Shown piece by piece: positions 14,409 through 17,441 of a DNA stretch of 17,441 nt. A program made the position numbers and the translations under genes. The DNA lies in the NCBI RefSeq assembly GCF_003436425.1, contig NZ_QSPK01000051.1, positions 1-17,441 on the forward strand, read 5' to 3'. Under the pieces are notes generated by a model. It searched no databases. It was given only the letters and a program-made list of their open reading frames with translations, and had not been told where the DNA came from. The DNA is from Eubacterium sp. TM05-53. GTDB lineage: Bacteria > Bacillota_I > Bacilli_A > Erysipelotrichales > Erysipelotrichaceae. Within the stretch, counting starts at the first letter, position 1. Each line of letters begins with the position of its first letter.

Positions 14409-14420
14409 GCCTTCAAGGCA
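14403..14420 (+). repeat. Right direct repeat of the cassette
   Basis: TATTATGCCTTCAAGGCA, 16/18 identical to 12245-12262. It includes the palindrome GCCTT-C-AAGGC (14409-14419), which the left copy has only in part. It ends 15 bases before the ATG at 14436 and just before the GGAAAGGA ribosome site of that gene. Confidence 0.6.
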
Positions 14421-14435
14421 GGAAAGGAACACAAA

Positions 14436-14669
14436 ATGAAAGATTATATATTAAACAAAGTTGTATTAAAAACCGGAGATTCATTGGATATTGTTGAATC
14501 TTCAACTTTACCTTTAACAGAAAAATTGATGTACAAAGTGGAACATGAAAAGGATAAGATTATTGTTCGTCGTGATGGTGGAAAGATGGTTATTCCGGTC
14601 GATAATATCTTATTTGCATCATCTATTCCGCTAGACATTATTCATGAGGATTTTGATGATGAAATCTAA
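14436..14669 (+). CDS. Small 77-aa protein upstream of prgI
   Basis: The frame is open from 14310, inside the TOPRIM gene, but ATG 14436 with GGAAAGGA about 8 bases upstream is the likely start, giving 77 aa. The upstream part of the frame also crosses a terminator. The protein is soluble, rich in beta-prone stretches (NKVVLKTGDSLDIVE, DKIIVRRDGGKMVIPVDNI) and acidic at the end. I do not recognise the family. Its place before prgI, with a stop overlapping the prgI start, suggests that it belongs to the transfer operon. Confidence 0.7.
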   Translation: MKDYILNKVVLKTGDSLDIVESSTLPLTEKLMYKVEHEKDKIIVRRDGGKMVIPVDNILFASSIPLDIIHEDFDDEI

Positions 14670-15084
14670 TTTTGAAATCAAGATTAACAAGGAAATACGT
14701 GATTATACGGAAAGTATCTTATTTGGATTGTCACTTCGACAAAGTATCTTTTCTATCATTGCCTGCGCTATTGCGTGTGGTTTGTATTTTTTATTCAAAG
14801 AAAGACTTGGTACAGAAGTCACCAGTTGGTTATGTATGCTTGGTGCTGCTCCTTTTGCAGCATTTGGATTCGTACGTTTTCAAGGAATGTATGCAGAAGA
14901 TATTGTGAAGATGGCAATATCTTCTTTTGCTTTGTCTACAAGGAATTTGATTAATGCCCCTTTTAATCTTTATTACGAAATATTGGAGCCAGTTATTAAA
15001 CAATCTAGAAAGGAGTCGATTGTACATGATAAAAAGTTACGAAAGATTGAAAAAGCTCAAAAAAGAAAAAACAAGAGTGCCTAG
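14659..15084 (+). CDS. prgI: PrgI family (VirB3-like) conjugation protein
   Basis: In-frame ATGs at 14644, 14656 and 14659 are possible. The SD GAGGA (14646-14650) is best spaced for 14659, giving 141 aa beginning MKSNFEIKINKEIRDYTES. PrgI features follow: LFGLSLRQSIFS, a membrane span (IACAIACGLYFLF), then a second one around WLCMLGAAPFAAFGFVRF. The C-terminal 40 residues are basic. PrgI is the VirB3-like membrane partner of VirB4 in Gram-positive systems; the virB4 gene overlaps its end by 59 bases. It also overlaps the 77-aa gene's end by 11 bases. Confidence 0.87.
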   Translation: MKSNFEIKINKEIRDYTESILFGLSLRQSIFSIIACAIACGLYFLFKERLGTEVTSWLCMLGAAPFAAFGFVRFQGMYAEDIVKMAISSFALSTRNLINAPFNLYYEILEPVIKQSRKESIVHDKKLRKIEKAQKRKNKSA

Positions 15085-17362
15085 AACTGTTCAGGATACC
15101 ATCCCCGTAGATATAATCTATAAGGATGGTATTTTTCGTTCTGGTAATAAATATACAAAGAGTTATAGATTCTTGGATATCAATTATAAGATTGCGTCTG
15201 GTGAAGATAAAAACAATTTGTTTTTAAGTTATAGTGATTTGCTAAATTCATTTGATTCTTCTGTCATGACAAAGATAACTATCAACAATCGAAAAGTGGA
15301 CATCAAGAAGTTTAAAGAAGATATATTAATTCCATTAAAACAAGATAGCTTAGATCCATATCGTGAAGAATACAATAATATGCTTTTAGCTAAATTGTCC
15401 GAAAGTGATGATATTGTTCAAGAAAAATATATTACGGTAACAATTTTTAAAAACAGTATAGAAGAAGCAAGATTCACCTTTTCTAGAATCACCACTGAAT
15501 TCTCTACCCTATTTGCACGTCTTGGCTCTTCTTGTATCGAATTAAATGCAGAAGAACGATTAAAAATGCTTCATGATTTTTATCGTAGTGAAACGGAAGA
15601 GTTTTCTCTAGATATGAATGATTTGGCTAAGAAAGGTCATTCTTTTAAAGATTTGATTACACCCAGAATGAGTAAATACCATAACAAATATTTTGAATTT
15701 GATGGTAAATATGGAAGAGTCCTTTATCTAAGTAATTATCCAGGTTTTCTAAAAGATGAATTTGTATCTGAACTTTGTGATTTAAATAAGAATCTAATGT
15801 ATTCCATGGACATTATTACGATTCCTACTGATGAAGCAGTTCGTGAAGTAGAAAATAAATTCTTAGGTGTTGAAAAGAACATTACGGATTGGCAAATGAA
15901 ACAAAATCGTAACAATAACTTTTCAGCCATTATTCCTTATGACATGGAGCTACAACGTAAGGAATGCAAGGAATTCTTAGACGATTTAATTGTACGAGAT
16001 CAAAGAATGATGCTTTGTAATATTACAGTTGTACACCTTGCTGATTCTTTAGAAGAACTCGATAAAGATACGGAAACATTAAAAGCTGTAGCTCGTAAAT
16101 ATGTTTGTGAACTAGAAACACTCTACTTTTCAAAACGACAATTAGATGGTCTACAAACAGCTCTTCCTATTGGAGTCAACAAACTCAATATCACTCGTAC
16201 CCTGCTTACAGAAAGTGCTGCTGTATTTATTCCCTTTAGAGCTCATGAAATCATGCAGAAAGGTGGGATTTGGTATGGACAAAATGCCATTACCAATAAT
16301 CCGATTCTTTGTAACAAAGCTTTGTTACAAAATCCAAATTTTTTTGTGTTGGGTATTCCTGGATCAGGTAAATCTTTTCTTACTAAAGAAGAAATTGAAT
16401 TCTTAATTCTGTCTACGAATGACGATATTATTATTGCAGATCCAGAAGGTGAATATGATCCAATCATTAAAGCGATGAAAGGACAGATCATTCATATTGG
16501 AACGAATAGTAAAGATTATATTAATGCCATGGATATGTCAGAAGGTTATGGAGATAGTGGTAATGCCATTGCGGATAAATCTCAATTTATCATGTCTTTA
16601 TTTGAACAGTTAGATACAAACCATGGAGGAATATCTCCAATCGACCGTTCCATTATTGATCGTTGTGTATCTTTGGTTTATCAGGATGCCATGAAAAACA
16701 ACTATATTCCTACATTAAAGCACCTATACAACAAGTTACTAGAACAAAGTGAACCAGAAGCTAAATCATTAGCTATTAAACTCGAATTATTTACAAATGG
16801 ATCCTTAAACATTTTTGCCCATGAAACCAATGTAGATATCAAATCTAGAATCCTATCTTTCAACATCTTTAATTTAGGCAAACAATTAAAGACAATGGGA
16901 TTACTTGTGATTACGGATGCGATTATCAACCGTGTCAATGAAAATTGGAGAAAAGGAAAACGTACACATGTCTTCATTGATGAGATTCACGTTATCTTTG
17001 AAAATGAAGAAAGTGCAACCTTCTTTGCATCTGCATGGAGACAATTCCGTAAAAGAGATGCCTATCCTACTGGTATTACACAAAATGTTAAATATCTTCT
17101 TTCTTCTCAACAAGGAACAAGTATGCTATCAAACTCTGAATTTATCGTTATGTTAAATCAATCTGCCAATGACAGAGAAGATTTAGCAAGACTTTTAAAT
17201 ATTTCAGAAGAACAGATGGGATACATCACAAATGCACCAACTGGATCTGGATTAATCAAGTATGGTGGTTCTATTGTCCCTTTTGTCAATAAGATGCCAA
17301 AAGGATTATTGTACGATCTCAATACAACTAAACCAGGAGATAGAAAGGTTTTACACAATTAG
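15026..17362 (+). CDS. virB4: VirB4-type secretion ATPase
   Basis: The open frame extends to 14954, but ATG 15026 has AAAGGAG ten bases upstream (15009-15015) and the codons before it are a shadow of prgI, so the protein is 778 aa (MIKSYERLKKLKKEKTR...). Residues about 30-330 are the VirB4 N-terminal region. The ATPase has Walker A GIPGSGKS at 443-450, then IIIADPEGEYDPII, and Walker B VFIDEIH at 649-655, followed by AWRQFRKRDAYPTGITQNV, the usual VirB4 block. It powers assembly of the channel and substrate transport with VirD4. Length and order (after prgI) match the CD1110 family of clostridial elements. The 79 bases after its stop hold no recognisable gene or terminator. Confidence 0.93.
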   Translation: MIKSYERLKKLKKEKTRVPRTVQDTIPVDIIYKDGIFRSGNKYTKSYRFLDINYKIASGEDKNNLFLSYSDLLNSFDSSVMTKITINNRKVDIKKFKEDILIPLKQDSLDPYREEYNNMLLAKLSESDDIVQEKYITVTIFKNSIEEARFTFSRITTEFSTLFARLGSSCIELNAEERLKMLHDFYRSETEEFSLDMNDLAKKGHSFKDLITPRMSKYHNKYFEFDGKYGRVLYLSNYPGFLKDEFVSELCDLNKNLMYSMDIITIPTDEAVREVENKFLGVEKNITDWQMKQNRNNNFSAIIPYDMELQRKECKEFLDDLIVRDQRMMLCNITVVHLADSLEELDKDTETLKAVARKYVCELETLYFSKRQLDGLQTALPIGVNKLNITRTLLTESAAVFIPFRAHEIMQKGGIWYGQNAITNNPILCNKALLQNPNFFVLGIPGSGKSFLTKEEIEFLILSTNDDIIIADPEGEYDPIIKAMKGQIIHIGTNSKDYINAMDMSEGYGDSGNAIADKSQFIMSLFEQLDTNHGGISPIDRSIIDRCVSLVYQDAMKNNYIPTLKHLYNKLLEQSEPEAKSLAIKLELFTNGSLNIFAHETNVDIKSRILSFNIFNLGKQLKTMGLLVITDAIINRVNENWRKGKRTHVFIDEIHVIFENEESATFFASAWRQFRKRDAYPTGITQNVKYLLSSQQGTSMLSNSEFIVMLNQSANDREDLARLLNISEEQMGYITNAPTGSGLIKYGGSIVPFVNKMPKGLLYDLNTTKPGDRKVLHN

Positions 17363-17441
17363 CCGACGTTACTGAATCTTCCTAGTAGTTACGCATGAAA
17401 AATAAAATGGCTTAAATAAACTAAATCGGAAACTCTATTAA

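Larger units (their letters stand above)
12245..14420 (+). mobile_element. Putative defence cassette inserted within the secretion operon
   Basis: This segment separates virB6 from the 77-aa gene, prgI and virB4, which are normally close together. It contains a 45-aa gene, an ATPase gene and a TOPRIM gene, its own promoter and its own terminator, and is bounded by an 18-bp direct repeat (12245-12262 and 14403-14420, 16/18 identical). Its genes look more AT-rich than the backbone by eye. No transposase or integrase is present, so the insertion mechanism is unknown. Confidence 0.6.
1..17441 (+). mobile_element. Internal segment of a Gram-positive conjugative element (ICE or plasmid)
   Basis: The contiguous set of mobC, relaxase, pcfB-like, virD4, pilin-like, virB6, prgI and virB4 genes is diagnostic of a type IV secretion/conjugation module of the Tn1549/CTn kind found in Clostridia and Erysipelotrichia. 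An ArdC-like protein and a TOPRIM/DUF3991 protein upstream are usual companions. All genes point the same way and many overlap by 4 to 60 bases. No integrase, attachment site, replication initiator or resistance gene is visible, so it cannot be decided whether the element is integrated or a plasmid. The NlpC/P60 hydrolase that usually follows virB4 would lie beyond the right edge. Confidence 0.88.

Noticed and set aside
14310..14435. Longer N-terminus for the 77-aa protein
   Set aside because: It would run through the TOPRIM gene, its stop and a terminator hairpin; ATG 14436 has a clear ribosome site.
14954..15025. Longer N-terminus for VirB4 starting at 14954
   Set aside because: No ribosome site precedes it and these codons lie fully inside prgI; ATG 15026 has AAAGGAG and gives the usual VirB4 N-terminus.
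17363..17441. A further gene start after virB4
   Set aside because: The ATG at 17396 stops after six codons and has no ribosome site; nothing else is visible before the window ends.

Overview
The window is a gene-dense, AT-rich stretch with every supported gene on the + strand. It reads as the interior of an integrative and conjugative element (ICE) or conjugative plasmid of a low-GC Gram-positive gut bacterium. The gene set and order (MobC, MOBP-type relaxase, PcfB-like protein, VirD4 coupling ATPase, pilin-like protein, VirB6/TrbL-like protein, PrgI, VirB4) match the type IV secretion module of Tn1549/CTn-type elements of Clostridia and Erysipelotrichia. The low GC and codon use fit Erysipelotrichia or a relative, but that placement is an inference. 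Neither element end, no integrase and no attachment site lies inside the window.

Layout. Positions 1-81 hold the C-terminus of an upstream gene, followed by a leader with hairpins. Positions 261-2866 encode an ArdC-like antirestriction/metallopeptidase protein and a TOPRIM/DUF3991 primase-like protein. Positions 2867-4407 are a self-contained unit: a promoter overlaid by palindromic operators, an archaeal-type ATPase fused to a winged helix and a PD-(D/E)XK-like domain, and a terminator. Positions 4425-6507 carry small accessory genes, including a DUF5688 protein and a coiled-coil protein. Positions 6491-6608 hold four consecutive inverted repeats just before the mobilisation genes and are a candidate origin of transfer or structured leader. 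Positions 6623-12220 hold a DUF3789-like membrane peptide, MobC, relaxase, PcfB-like protein, a 71-aa protein, VirD4, a pilin-like protein and VirB6. Positions 14436-17362 hold a 77-aa protein, PrgI and VirB4, and transfer genes probably continue beyond the right edge.

The most interesting part is 12245-14420. A cassette interrupts the secretion operon between virB6 and the 77-aa gene/prgI/virB4. It encodes a 45-aa acidic protein, an OLD/AAA15-type ATPase and a TOPRIM-containing partner. It has its own promoter with a palindromic operator between -35 and -10, ends in its own terminator, and is bounded by an 18-bp direct repeat (16/18 identical). It resembles the split ATPase + TOPRIM anti-phage systems (AbiL, PARIS, RloA/RloB type) but cannot be assigned to one by eye. 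It is the best candidate for a new or under-described defence system.

In the working model, MobC and the relaxase nick and pilot the DNA, PcfB and VirD4 deliver it to the channel, and VirB6, PrgI, VirB4 and the pilin-like protein form the channel. ArdC and the primase-like protein would protect and re-synthesise the incoming strand. The two cargo units would act in host or phage conflict under their own promoters. Intrinsic-terminator-like hairpins recur just upstream of six genes, so attenuation or antitermination within the operon should be considered.
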